Assembly: GCA_964412235.1 (NCBI GenBank)
Contig: CAYPNT010000046.1
Span: forward strand, 1 to 22,652
Reading direction: 5' to 3'
Source: JAYZQT01 sp964412235
Lineage (GTDB): Bacteria; Pseudomonadota; Alphaproteobacteria; MPNO01; UBA830
Length of the DNA stretch: 22,652 bases
This document shows positions 1-7,298 of the stretch, piece by piece. The notes beneath the pieces are model-generated. The model saw only the letters and a program-made list of their open reading frames with translations. It was not told the DNA's origin and did no database searches. Made by a program: the position numbers and the translations under genes. Numbering within the stretch: the stretch's first letter is position 1; the number at the start of each line of letters is the position of its first letter.

Positions 1-60
1 AAGCCAGACGGGTGCGAATAAGAAAGGATTGTGTTGGGAAGCTTTTATACGAAACAGTAG

Positions 61-116
61 CAAAAAGCATATATAATGGGCGGTGGCGGTTTTTTACTTT
101 TTACCGCCGTCGCCCA
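61..116 (-). terminator. Strong hairpin downstream of tRNA-Val, possible terminator
   Basis: The arms at 77-90 and 103-116 pair over 14 positions, two of them G-U, around a 12-base loop. Read on the minus strand, the hairpin lies about 65 bases past tRNA-Val and is followed by a T-rich stretch at 61-76 that is not a clean T-run. A transcription or processing end for the tRNA transcript is the simplest reading. The loop is A-rich on the minus strand and T-rich on the plus strand. The rest of 1-181 shows no convincing gene. Confidence 0.4.
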
Positions 117-181
117 CTGTCAAAACCGTTACCATTCCGTTACCCACGGGAAGCACTATTATTATTTATCAATGGGTTAAG

Positions 182-257
182 TGGTGGGCGGTGACGGGCT
201 CGAACCGCCGACCTACGCGGTGTAAACGCGTCGCTCTCCCAACTGAGCTAACCGCCC
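182..257 (-). tRNA. tRNA-Val (anticodon UAC)
   Basis: The 76-nt cloverleaf folds completely on the minus strand: a 7-bp acceptor stem GGGCGGT/ACCGCCC, D-stem GCTC/GAGC, anticodon stem ACGCG/CGCGT with loop TTTACAC, and T-arm with loop TTCGAGC. Loop positions 34-36 are TAC, which reads GUA and other valine codons. The 3' CCA is encoded in the DNA (182-184). It lies just past the hupB terminator, so it probably has its own promoter. Confidence 0.96.
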
Positions 258-265
258 CTACTGCC

Positions 266-293
266 TGTATAACAGATATCTTAGGTTTACCAA
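266..293 (-). promoter_or_regulatory. Putative sigma-70 promoter for tRNA-Val
   Basis: On the minus strand, TTGGTA (288-293) and TATACA (266-271) are separated by 16 bases. The predicted start falls about two bases before the mature tRNA 5' end at 257. The -35 box overlaps the T-run of the hupB terminator. The match is by eye. Confidence 0.4.
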
Positions 294-325
294 AAACGAA
301 ACCGGCCGCAAAGCTACGACCGGTT
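291..325 (-). terminator. Intrinsic terminator of hupB
   Basis: A 9-bp stem (300-308 with 317-325, one G-U pair) closes an 8-base loop. On the minus strand it is followed, within a few bases, by five T residues (292-296). It begins about 29 bases after the hupB stop codon, the classic arrangement of a Rho-independent terminator, and it separates hupB from tRNA-Val. Confidence 0.75.
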
Positions 326-353
326 CCTTCGTCCGAAAAAAAGAATGTCTATT

Positions 354-626
354 CTAATTCACAGCATCCTTGAGGCCTTTTCCAGCTTTAAACTTTGGCT
401 GTCGGGAAGCAGGAATTTGAATGGCCTCCCCGGTACGAGGATTGCGACCTGTTGAGGCCTTTCGGTTCGCAACACTAAAAGTGCCAAAACCAACTAAACG
501 AACTTCACCACCACTCTGCAACGAATTAGTTATTGAACCAAACACTGCATCAACCGCTCCCGCAGCCTGAGCTTTATTTAATCCGCAGCTATCTGCTACC
601 GCCGACACTAAATCATTCTTATTCAT
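354..626 (-). CDS. hupB: DNA-binding protein HU (beta-type)
   Basis: This 90-residue protein is a full-length HU. HU is a small basic dimer that bends DNA non-specifically and compacts the nucleoid. The HU/IHF signature lies at residues 46-66 (GFGTF ... GRNPRTG) and contains Pro63, the residue that intercalates into DNA. The C-terminal PASRQPKFKAGKGLKDAV segment is typical of HU rather than IHF. The ATG at 626 has a good ribosome site (AAAGGG) seven bases upstream. A TTG five codons further upstream is in frame but less likely. It sits downstream of lon on the same strand, as in many proteobacteria, with 274 bases between them and probably its own promoter. An intrinsic terminator follows. 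Confidence 0.95.
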   Translation of the reverse strand: MNKNDLVSAVADSCGLNKAQAAGAVDAVFGSITNSLQSGGEVRLVGFGTFSVANRKASTGRNPRTGEAIQIPASRQPKFKAGKGLKDAVN

Positions 627-714
627 GACACGCCCTTTCAAATTTCGAAATCTTCTAATGTACCGCTAATCGTTGAATACCAGACCGCGGCAGAGTGTCC
701 GGCACGACACAATG

Positions 715-744
715 AGTTTACTGGGCCCTTTTTAGGCCCGTCAA
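715..744 (-). promoter_or_regulatory. Putative hupB promoter with inverted repeat in the spacer
   Basis: On the minus strand, TTGACG (739-744) and TAAACT (715-720) are 18 bases apart. The spacer holds the inverted repeat GGGCC/GGCCC (about 723-738), which could be a regulator site or simply a structured element. The distance to the hupB ATG is about 90 bases. The -35 box is convincing and the -10 box is weak. Confidence 0.4.
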
Positions 745-797
745 CGGAGAAAACCGCAGAAAACCGCCGTTTTTAATAATTTTTTGCTAAAATTGGG

Positions 798-890
798 GCT
801 AACCGATTCGGTTTGCCTATTTTCGGCCTTCTACACGCCACGATATCAAGTGGAAATATCTTCCCGGGATCATATTTTTACAGCTGTAAA
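798..890. repeat. Two palindromes in the lon-hupB intergenic region
   Basis: The 14-base sequence TTTACAGCTGTAAA at 877-890 is a perfect palindrome ten bases past the lon stop codon. A second dyad, AACCGA-T-TCGGTT, lies at 801-813 and extends by GC/GC across one mismatch to 798-816. Neither is followed by a clean T-run, so protein-binding sites or RNA 3'-end structures are both possible. Apart from these sites and the hupB promoter, 627-900 holds no gene that I can support. Confidence 0.5.
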
Positions 891-900
891 CACAACCTAA

Positions 901-3309
901 TTAATGTGTAACGACTCCCTCTGAATCATCCTCAACATCTTTTGATGCAACCACTTTATCAGCGTCCTCATCCCACTCTATCGGAACAGGTTCTCTCACT
1001 AGTGCTTCGCTGAGCACCTCATCCACCGTCCCAACAGGTATGATTTTTAACCCCTTCTTAACGTTGTCCGGAATCTCCACCAAATCCTTTTCATTTTCTT
1101 TGGGGATTAAAACTGTCCCAATCCCACCTCGATGCGCGACAAGCAATTTTTCTTTCAGACCGCCAATAGGAAGAACACGCCCACGTAATGTCACCTCCCC
1201 GGTCATCGCAATATCTTTACGAACTGGAATTCCCGTTAACGTAGATACAATCGATGTACACATTGCGACACCCGCGGACGGCCCATCTTTTGGCGTGGCA
1301 CCTTCAGGGACATGCACATGTATGTCTCTTTTATCGAAAAACCCAGGGCTTACTCCAAATATTGCCAAGCGTGAACGCACATAACTCCGCGCAGCTTGAA
1401 CAGATTCTTGCATCACATCGCCAAGTTTTCCAGTATGCGAGATGTTACCCTTACCCGGCATCAACAGCGCTTCGACAGATAACAATTCTCCGCCAACTTC
1501 CGTCCAAGCAAGCCCCGTAGTAACCCCCACAAGATCGTCAGTTTCTATTTCGCCAAAACGATACCGAGGAACACCTGCAAACTTCTCGAGGCTACGTGCG
1601 GTTATTCGTACAGACTTTCTACTAGGTTTCGTCGCTAGTTCCTTAACAGATTTTCTAGCCAAATTGGCAATTTCTCTTTCAAGATTTCGAACACCTGCTT
1701 CTCGAGTGTAAAGCCTTACCAACGTGCGGAGCGCATCATCGGAGATAGTCCATTCCGAAGCTGCCAACCCGTGCAATTTAAGTTGCTTTTCTATTAGATG
1801 CCTTCTCGCAATCTGAATCTTTTCATCTTCTGTATAACCCGCAAGGTGAATAACCTCCATGCGGTCAAGAAGAGGCTGAGGCATTCGCAAGGTATTTGCA
1901 GTGGTTACAAACATAACGTCTGAAAGATCGTAATCCACTTCGAGATAATGATCTGCAAATGTATTATTTTGTTCTGGGTCCAATACTTCTAGGAGTGCCG
2001 ACGTTGGGTCCCCGCGCCAATCAGCACCCAACTTATCAATCTCATCTAACAAAAAGAGTGGGTTCGATGTTTTGGCTTTTTTCATACCCTGGACAACCTT
2101 GCCAGGCATAGATCCAATATAAGTTCGACGATGGCCACGGATCTCAGCTTCGTCTCGTACCCCACCTAACGACATTCGAACAAAGTTCCGACCCGTCGCA
2201 GTCGCAATAGACTTTCCCAGCGAAGTCTTACCCACGCCCGGCGGTCCAACTAAACACAATATTGGGCCTTTGACCTTGCGTACACGCGTTTGTACCGCCA
2301 GATATTCGAGGATCCTTTCTTTTACCTTCTCAAGGCCATAATGGTCCCGATTTAATATTTTCTCTGCCTCTTTTATATCTTTTTTTACTCTCGACCGCTT
2401 GCCCCAGGGAATATTCAACAGCCAGTCCAGATAATTTCTCACCACAGTGGCTTCAGCGGACATGGGGCTCATCGACTTTAATTTTTTTAGTTCTTGATTA
2501 GCCTTATCTTTCGCTTCCTTGGTCAATTTGATGCTCTTAATTTTTTCTTCTAGTTCACGTATTTCGTCCCGGCCATCCTCTGATTCACCTAATTCCTTTT
2601 GTATGGCCTTCATTTGCTCATTTAGATAATACTCTTTCTGCGTCTTCTCCATCTGCCTCTTGACACGGTTCCTAATACGCTTTTCCACCTGGAGAACACC
2701 AATTTCGGATTCCATAAACGAGAACGCTTTTTCCAAACGTTCGCCTGGGGAAAGTAACTCGAGGAGTTCTTGTTTTTCAGATATTTTCAACGCCAAATGA
2801 GAGCTGATAGTGTCGGACAGCTTAGAAGGGTCATCAATTTGGTTTAGAGAAACTAAAACTTCGTTAGGGATCTTTTTGTTTAATTTTATGTAGTGTTCAA
2901 ATTGACTTATTACCGAGCGACTCAAGGCTTCAAGATCTTTGTCCTCCTTAACGTCTTCGACGATCAACTCAGCTTCGGCTTGGAAAAAATCCTGATTATC
3001 AGTGTAACGAGTTATCCGAGCGCGTTGACTACCCTCAACCAACACTTTTACCGTCCCATCTGGCAACTTCAAAAGCTGCAACACTGTCCCTATCGTCCCT
3101 ACCGTGTATATGTCCTCAACGCTCGGATCATCCTCTCCGGCATTTTTTTGTGCTGCAAGCAGGATCTGCTTATCGTCGTCCATAACGTCTTCGAGAGCCT
3201 TGACAGATTTATCCCGCCCAACAAAAAGAGGGACAATCATATGCGGAAAGACGACAATATCCCGAAGCGGCAGGACAGGGAAAATTGTTACATTAGATGC
3301 TTCCGACAT
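901..3309 (-). CDS. lon: ATP-dependent protease Lon (LonA)
   Basis: Lon is a cytoplasmic hexameric AAA+ serine protease that degrades misfolded and short-lived regulatory proteins. The 802-residue length is normal for LonA. In order, the protein has an N-terminal substrate-binding domain (about 1-200), a charged coiled-coil stretch (about 200-290), an AAA+ module with Walker A GPPGVGKT at 355-362 and Walker B LLDEID at 420-425, and a C-terminal protease domain. The catalytic dyad is Ser678 in KDGPSAG and Lys721 in GGLKEKLL. The last 30 or so residues are acidic and variable, as is usual. The ATG at 3309 has an AGGA site upstream. clpX lies directly upstream on the same strand, and a sigma-32-like promoter sits in the 117-base gap, so heat-shock control separate from clpX is likely. 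Confidence 0.98.
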   Translation of the reverse strand: MSEASNVTIFPVLPLRDIVVFPHMIVPLFVGRDKSVKALEDVMDDDKQILLAAQKNAGEDDPSVEDIYTVGTIGTVLQLLKLPDGTVKVLVEGSQRARITRYTDNQDFFQAEAELIVEDVKEDKDLEALSRSVISQFEHYIKLNKKIPNEVLVSLNQIDDPSKLSDTISSHLALKISEKQELLELLSPGERLEKAFSFMESEIGVLQVEKRIRNRVKRQMEKTQKEYYLNEQMKAIQKELGESEDGRDEIRELEEKIKSIKLTKEAKDKANQELKKLKSMSPMSAEATVVRNYLDWLLNIPWGKRSRVKKDIKEAEKILNRDHYGLEKVKERILEYLAVQTRVRKVKGPILCLVGPPGVGKTSLGKSIATATGRNFVRMSLGGVRDEAEIRGHRRTYIGSMPGKVVQGMKKAKTSNPLFLLDEIDKLGADWRGDPTSALLEVLDPEQNNTFADHYLEVDYDLSDVMFVTTANTLRMPQPLLDRMEVIHLAGYTEDEKIQIARRHLIEKQLKLHGLAASEWTISDDALRTLVRLYTREAGVRNLEREIANLARKSVKELATKPSRKSVRITARSLEKFAGVPRYRFGEIETDDLVGVTTGLAWTEVGGELLSVEALLMPGKGNISHTGKLGDVMQESVQAARSYVRSRLAIFGVSPGFFDKRDIHVHVPEGATPKDGPSAGVAMCTSIVSTLTGIPVRKDIAMTGEVTLRGRVLPIGGLKEKLLVAHRGGIGTVLIPKENEKDLVEIPDNVKKGLKIIPVGTVDEVLSEALVREPVPIEWDEDADKVVASKDVEDDSEGVVTH

Positions 3310-3389
3310 ATTTTTTCCTATTACGTATTGTTTTGATGAGATCTACTAAACCTGATTTCATTCATTAAATTGGTAGCTATATCTATGTT

Positions 3390-3417
3390 AAATGGATCAA
3401 AAAAAGACAAATTCAAG
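3390..3417 (-). promoter_or_regulatory. Putative sigma-32 (heat-shock) promoter of lon
   Basis: On the minus strand, CTTGAAT (3411-3417) and ATCCATTT (3390-3397) are separated by 13 bases. The Escherichia coli RpoH consensus is CTTGAAA, then 13-15 bases, then CCCCATnT. Six of seven upstream positions and the final CCATnT part of the downstream box agree. It lies between the clpX stop and the lon start, leaving a leader of about 75 bases. lon is a classical RpoH target, which fits. Confidence 0.55.
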
Positions 3418-3426
3418 ATACAATGA

Positions 3427-4683
3427 TCAACCTGTCTCTTCACGCGCGTCAGAATATATATAAAGCGGCTGCGATCGGCCTTCCACAACTTCACCATTAA
3501 TGGCGATTTCCTCAACTCCATCAAGACTGGGCAGTTCATACATTGTTTCCAACAAAATGCTCTCCAATATCGATCTTAACCCCCTCGCGCCAGTTTTGCG
3601 GCTTATCGCTTTATTGGATATTGACTGCAAAGCATCGTCACTGAAAGTGAGTCGCACGTCTTCCATTTCAAAAAGACGTCCATACTGTTTTACAAGCGCA
3701 TTTTTGGGCATGGTCAATATTTCAATTAGTGCACTTTCATCAAGATCTTCAAGCGTCGCTATTACTGGAAGCCTGCCTACAAATTCAGGTATAAGGCCGA
3801 AACGAAGTAAATCCGCAGGCTCTATCCCTCTTAATATTTCTCCCGTTGACCGATCGTCGGGGCTCCGAAGATCCGCACCAAAGCCGATACTAGTCCCCTT
3901 TCCTCGATCGCTAATAATTTTGTCTAAACCGGAAAACGCACCCCCACAGATAAAAAGAATATTTGTCGTATCCACTTGCAAAAACTCTTGCTGAGGATGT
4001 TTGCGGCCACCCTGTGGGGGCACTGACGCTATCGTGCCCTCCATAATTTTCAATAGCGCCTGTTGCACACCCTCACCCGAAACATCCCGGGTTATTGAAG
4101 GATTGTCTGATTTGCGCGAGATTTTATCAACCTCGTCTATATACACGATGCCGCGCTGTGCCCTCTCAACGTTATAATCGGCCGCCTGCAAAAGTTTCAA
4201 AATAATGTTTTCGACATCCTCGCCCACATACCCCGCCTCTGTAAGCGTGGTCGCATCAGCCATTGTGAACGGAACGTCCAGAATTCGAGCAAGGGTCTGG
4301 GCAAGCAACGTTTTGCCACAACCCGTCGGACCGATCAGTATAATATTGGATTTCGCTATTTCGACATCATTATTTTTCTGTCCGTGCGATAAGCGCTTAT
4401 AGTGATTATGCACAGCCACCGACAAAACGCGTTTCGCGTGTAATTGTCCAATTACGTAGTCATCCAAAACCGTACAAATTTCTTTCGGTGTAGGAACACC
4501 ATCGCCCGATTTAACAAGAGTTGCCTTGTGTTCCTCCTTAATAATATCCATACATAACTCAACGCATTCATCACAGATAAATACCGTCGGGCCAGCGATA
4601 AGTTTCCTTACCTCATGCTGACTCTTTCCACAGAAGGAGCAGTAGAGGACATTCTTTGAGTCGCCACTTGTAGATTTATTCAT
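3427..4683 (-). CDS. clpX: ATP-dependent Clp protease, ATP-binding subunit ClpX
   Basis: ClpX is the hexameric AAA+ unfoldase that recognises tagged or damaged proteins and threads them into ClpP. The 418-residue protein has the N-terminal zinc-binding domain with Cys15, Cys18, Cys37 and Cys40. Walker A is GPTGCGKT at 118-125 and Walker B (VYIDEVDK) follows. The IGF loop that docks ClpX onto ClpP is present in GTSIGFGA. The pore-loop motif GYVGEDVE and the sensor-2 motif GARGLRS are also present. The ATG at 4683 has AAGG about eight bases upstream. clpP lies 189 bases upstream on the same strand; I see no gene and no convincing terminator in that gap (4684-4872). Confidence 0.98.
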   Translation of the reverse strand: MNKSTSGDSKNVLYCSFCGKSQHEVRKLIAGPTVFICDECVELCMDIIKEEHKATLVKSGDGVPTPKEICTVLDDYVIGQLHAKRVLSVAVHNHYKRLSHGQKNNDVEIAKSNIILIGPTGCGKTLLAQTLARILDVPFTMADATTLTEAGYVGEDVENIILKLLQAADYNVERAQRGIVYIDEVDKISRKSDNPSITRDVSGEGVQQALLKIMEGTIASVPPQGGRKHPQQEFLQVDTTNILFICGGAFSGLDKIISDRGKGTSIGFGADLRSPDDRSTGEILRGIEPADLLRFGLIPEFVGRLPVIATLEDLDESALIEILTMPKNALVKQYGRLFEMEDVRLTFSDDALQSISNKAISRKTGARGLRSILESILLETMYELPSLDGVEEIAINGEVVEGRSQPLYIYSDAREETG

Positions 4684-4872
4684 AGATGCACCTTAATGGC
4701 TGTCTCTTCCCAATACATGTTAAACAAGGTGCACTCAAGCGTCCATGCGGAAAGAAAACTGTGTCGAGAGCGGATTTGCGCGGTTTCCTCCCATCGAGTG
4801 TCACATATGTCGAAATTTACGAATCTCAATTTTGCCTATCTCATAATAACTTTAGTCTGCCCTAGAAAAATA

Positions 4873-5526
4873 CTAATCCTTGCCGTCTTCATTTGCCGTC
4901 TCGTCTTCGGAAGGCACGGGCCGCTCTAAAACCACCTCATCAATTATACCGAAATCTTTCGCTTCTTCAGGTGATAAAAATTTATCACGATCCATGGCTT
5001 CCTCAATCACCTTCAGTGACTGTCCCGTATGTTTTACGTATACGTCATTTAATCGAGAACGCAGCGATAAAATTTCTTTTGCATGTATCTCTATATCGGT
5101 GGCTTGCCCTTGAAAACCGCCAGAAGGTTGGTGGACCATTATTCGGGAATGCGGCAAAGAATAACGTTTACCGTTGGCTCCCGCTGCCATTAGCAGAGAC
5201 CCCATCGAAGCTGCCTGCCCGATACAAACCGTTGATATGTCCGGTCGGATATATTGCATGGTATCATAGATTGCGAGACCTGCAGTCACCAAACCGCCAG
5301 GAGAATTGATATAGAACGAAATATCTTTTGTGGGGTTTTCACTTTCAAGAAACAATAGTTGGGCACAAATCAAACTCGAAACGTGGTCATCAACAGCACC
5401 AACAAGAAAAATGATACGCTCCTTTAAAAGCCGCGAATAAATATCATATGCTCGCTCGCCGCGATTGGTTTGTTCGACCACCATCGGCACAAGTGCGTTC
5501 ATTTTAGTTCCATTCCCGTAGTCCAT
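4873..5526 (-). CDS. clpP: ATP-dependent Clp protease proteolytic subunit ClpP
   Basis: ClpP forms the double-heptameric proteolytic chamber used with ClpX (and ClpA where present). The 217-residue sequence carries the complete catalytic triad: Ser107 in GQAASMGS, His132 in MVHQPSGG and Asp181 in DRDKFLS. The oxyanion strand FYINSPGG lies at 71-78. The short acidic C-terminal tail (about 203-217) is the variable part. The ATG at 5526 is preceded by a GGAG site six to seven bases away, which favours it over the in-frame ATG at 5502. The first dozen or so residues are probably a propeptide removed on assembly, as known for the family. It stands between tig and clpX, the usual order. Confidence 0.98.
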   Translation of the reverse strand: MDYGNGTKMNALVPMVVEQTNRGERAYDIYSRLLKERIIFLVGAVDDHVSSLICAQLLFLESENPTKDISFYINSPGGLVTAGLAIYDTMQYIRPDISTVCIGQAASMGSLLMAAGANGKRYSLPHSRIMVHQPSGGFQGQATDIEIHAKEILSLRSRLNDVYVKHTGQSLKVIEEAMDRDKFLSPEEAKDFGIIDEVVLERPVPSEDETANEDGKD

Positions 5527-5565
5527 CTAATCTCCAGCGGAGTTGGGTTAATCAGGTCATCCTAA

Positions 5566-5577
5566 GAAACCGGTTTC
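5566..5577. repeat. 12-base perfect palindrome upstream of clpP
   Basis: GAAACCGGTTTC lies 40-51 bases before the clpP start codon, inside the tig-clpP gap. With no loop it is better suited to binding a dimeric protein than to acting as a hairpin. I could not place a confident promoter around it. Confidence 0.4.
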
Positions 5578-5614
5578 ATACATTACGCTCGCTACTGACG
5601 TGTATTTAAGAACC

Positions 5615-7033
5615 TTACTTTCCAAGTCCTCGTGCTTTCCCCTTACTTTTCGCTTTTCCTTTGCCAGACCTTTTTTTCTTCGCCGTTTTGATTTTAGCGT
5701 TTGGTTCAACTGTTTCATCCTCAGGGTTTGAAAGCAACTTATCTACAGTCACAGTTTGGTCGGTAATCTGCGCCAACTCTATAATGTAATCGACAACCTT
5801 GTCTTCGAGGATTGGCGCTTGCAATTCCTGCATTGCTTGAGGATTTTCTTGATAGAACTTCATAACCTGCGCTTCTTGCCCTGGAAAACGCTGCGCTTGT
5901 TCCGCCATTACTTTATTCAAGTCTTCCTGATTTACAGTTAGCTCATTTTTCCTACCGATTTCTGCAAGCAATAACCCTAATCGAATTCGTCGAGCCGCAA
6001 TTTCGCGATAACGTTTTTCCAGCTCTTCGTCTGACTTACCTTTGTCGTCCTCATCCATCTGGTCTCGTTCTTTAGCTTCCTCAAGCTGTTTCCAGATATT
6101 TTCAAATTCACCATCAAGCAGTCCTGGCGGAACATCGAAATCCACCCTTTCGCTCAATTCATCTAAAAGGGCGCGTTTCAAGCGTGTACGGGAAATTTGA
6201 ACATATTCTGAACCAATCTGATCACGAACCATCGCCTTTAGCCCATCAAGGTCCTCAGCACCCATAGTTTTGGCAAAATCATCGTCTATGGGAACCGCGG
6301 CCGGTGCTCGAACCTCCGTCACCTCAACTTGGAATACAGCATCTTTCGACTTCAAATTCTCTGCCGGATAGTCATCGGGAAACGTTACTGGTATCTCTTT
6401 TGAATCACCAGCTTTCGCACCTGTTAACTGTTCCTCAAATCCTGGGATAAATTGACCGCTACCGATAACAAGCTCCATCCCCTCGGCCGAACCACCATCA
6501 AAAGCCTCACCATCAATTCGACCAATAAAGTTCATTAGAACTTGATCTCCATCAGCGACCTTCCGACGATCCTCAACAGCAAAGGATTTTTGTTGTTCGG
6601 CAATACGCTCTATGGACCGGTCTACTTCGTCACTCGGAACATCAGCAACAAAACGTTCAAGTTTGATTGTTGAAAAGTCGGGAAGTTCAATTTCAGGAAT
6701 GACTTCTACAGTGAGTTTATATTCTAGGTCATTCCCATCTTCAAAGGTGACAAGATCAATCTTAGGTTCAAGGGCGGGTCGCAGCTCTCGTTCCTCTATC
6801 GTTGCCTGAACGGTGGTCTGAACGGTTTGTTCGAGAACCTCTCCTCGCACGGCTTGACCAAACCGCTGCTTCAAAACAGAAAGAGGAACCTTACCCGGCC
6901 GAAAACCAGGAACATTTACACTTGCGCCCACCTCTTTGAGCCGTTCTGTCATGCGGCTTTCAACATCGGTGCTGGGAACAACTACAGTGAATTCTCGCCT
7001 AAGACCCTCGTTCGTAGTTTCTGTTACCTGCAT
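5615..7033 (-). CDS. tig: Trigger factor (ribosome-associated chaperone/PPIase)
   Basis: Trigger factor binds near the ribosome exit tunnel and shields nascent chains. The 472-residue protein has the three expected parts: an N-terminal ribosome-binding domain with the signature GFRPGKVP at 43-50, an FKBP-type prolyl isomerase domain at about 160-245 (GDQVLMNFIGRIDGEAFDGG ... FIPGFEEQL), and a helical C-terminal chaperone domain. The last 30 or so residues form a Lys/Gly/Ala-rich basic tail, longer than in E. coli; such tails occur in alphaproteobacterial homologues. The ATG at 7033 has GAGGA upstream. It heads the tig-clpP-clpX-lon series. No terminator separates it from tRNA-Leu upstream, so some read-through is possible. 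Confidence 0.97.
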   Translation of the reverse strand: MQVTETTNEGLRREFTVVVPSTDVESRMTERLKEVGASVNVPGFRPGKVPLSVLKQRFGQAVRGEVLEQTVQTTVQATIEERELRPALEPKIDLVTFEDGNDLEYKLTVEVIPEIELPDFSTIKLERFVADVPSDEVDRSIERIAEQQKSFAVEDRRKVADGDQVLMNFIGRIDGEAFDGGSAEGMELVIGSGQFIPGFEEQLTGAKAGDSKEIPVTFPDDYPAENLKSKDAVFQVEVTEVRAPAAVPIDDDFAKTMGAEDLDGLKAMVRDQIGSEYVQISRTRLKRALLDELSERVDFDVPPGLLDGEFENIWKQLEEAKERDQMDEDDKGKSDEELEKRYREIAARRIRLGLLLAEIGRKNELTVNQEDLNKVMAEQAQRFPGQEAQVMKFYQENPQAMQELQAPILEDKVVDYIIELAQITDQTVTVDKLLSNPEDETVEPNAKIKTAKKKRSGKGKAKSKGKARGLGK

Positions 7034-7103
7034 AATTTTCTCTTTTCCTCAATAAATCGGCAATCACTCACTGTCCATACAAACAACGAATAAGCCTAGA
7101 TAC

Positions 7104-7188
7104 TGGTGCGGGCGAAGGGACTCGAACCCCCACGGCTTTCGCCACCAGATCCTAAATCTGGCGTGTCTACCAATTCCACCACGCCCGC
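7104..7188 (-). tRNA. tRNA-Leu (anticodon UAG)
   Basis: The 85-nt class II tRNA on the minus strand has the acceptor pair GCGGGCG/CGCCCGC, anticodon stem CCAGA/TCTGG with loop TTTAGGA (anticodon TAG, reading CUA and related Leu codons), an extra variable-arm hairpin (GGC-GAAA-GCC), T-loop TTCGAGT and an encoded CCA. It is followed after 70 bases by tig on the same strand. Confidence 0.96.
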
Positions 7189-7202
7189 GGAATGGGCGCA
7201 CA

Positions 7203-7231
7203 CACCTAACCGTAGGACCAGAATTCGTCAA
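7203..7231 (-). promoter_or_regulatory. Putative promoter of tRNA-Leu
   Basis: On the minus strand, TTGACG (7226-7231) is followed after 16-17 bases by TTAGGT/TAGGTG (7203-7209). The predicted start lies about eight bases before the tRNA 5' end. The -35 box is strong and the -10 box is poor. Transcription could continue into tig. Confidence 0.4.
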
Positions 7232-7298
7232 CTCGTTCACATGGTGGCGTCGGTCTACATCAATCAGCCCCGACGAGCAATGGTGAGGTGGACCTTCA

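Noticed and set aside
83..373. Plus-strand 96-codon frame across tRNA-Val and the hupB terminator
   Set aside because: It reads through a structured tRNA gene and a terminator on the other strand.
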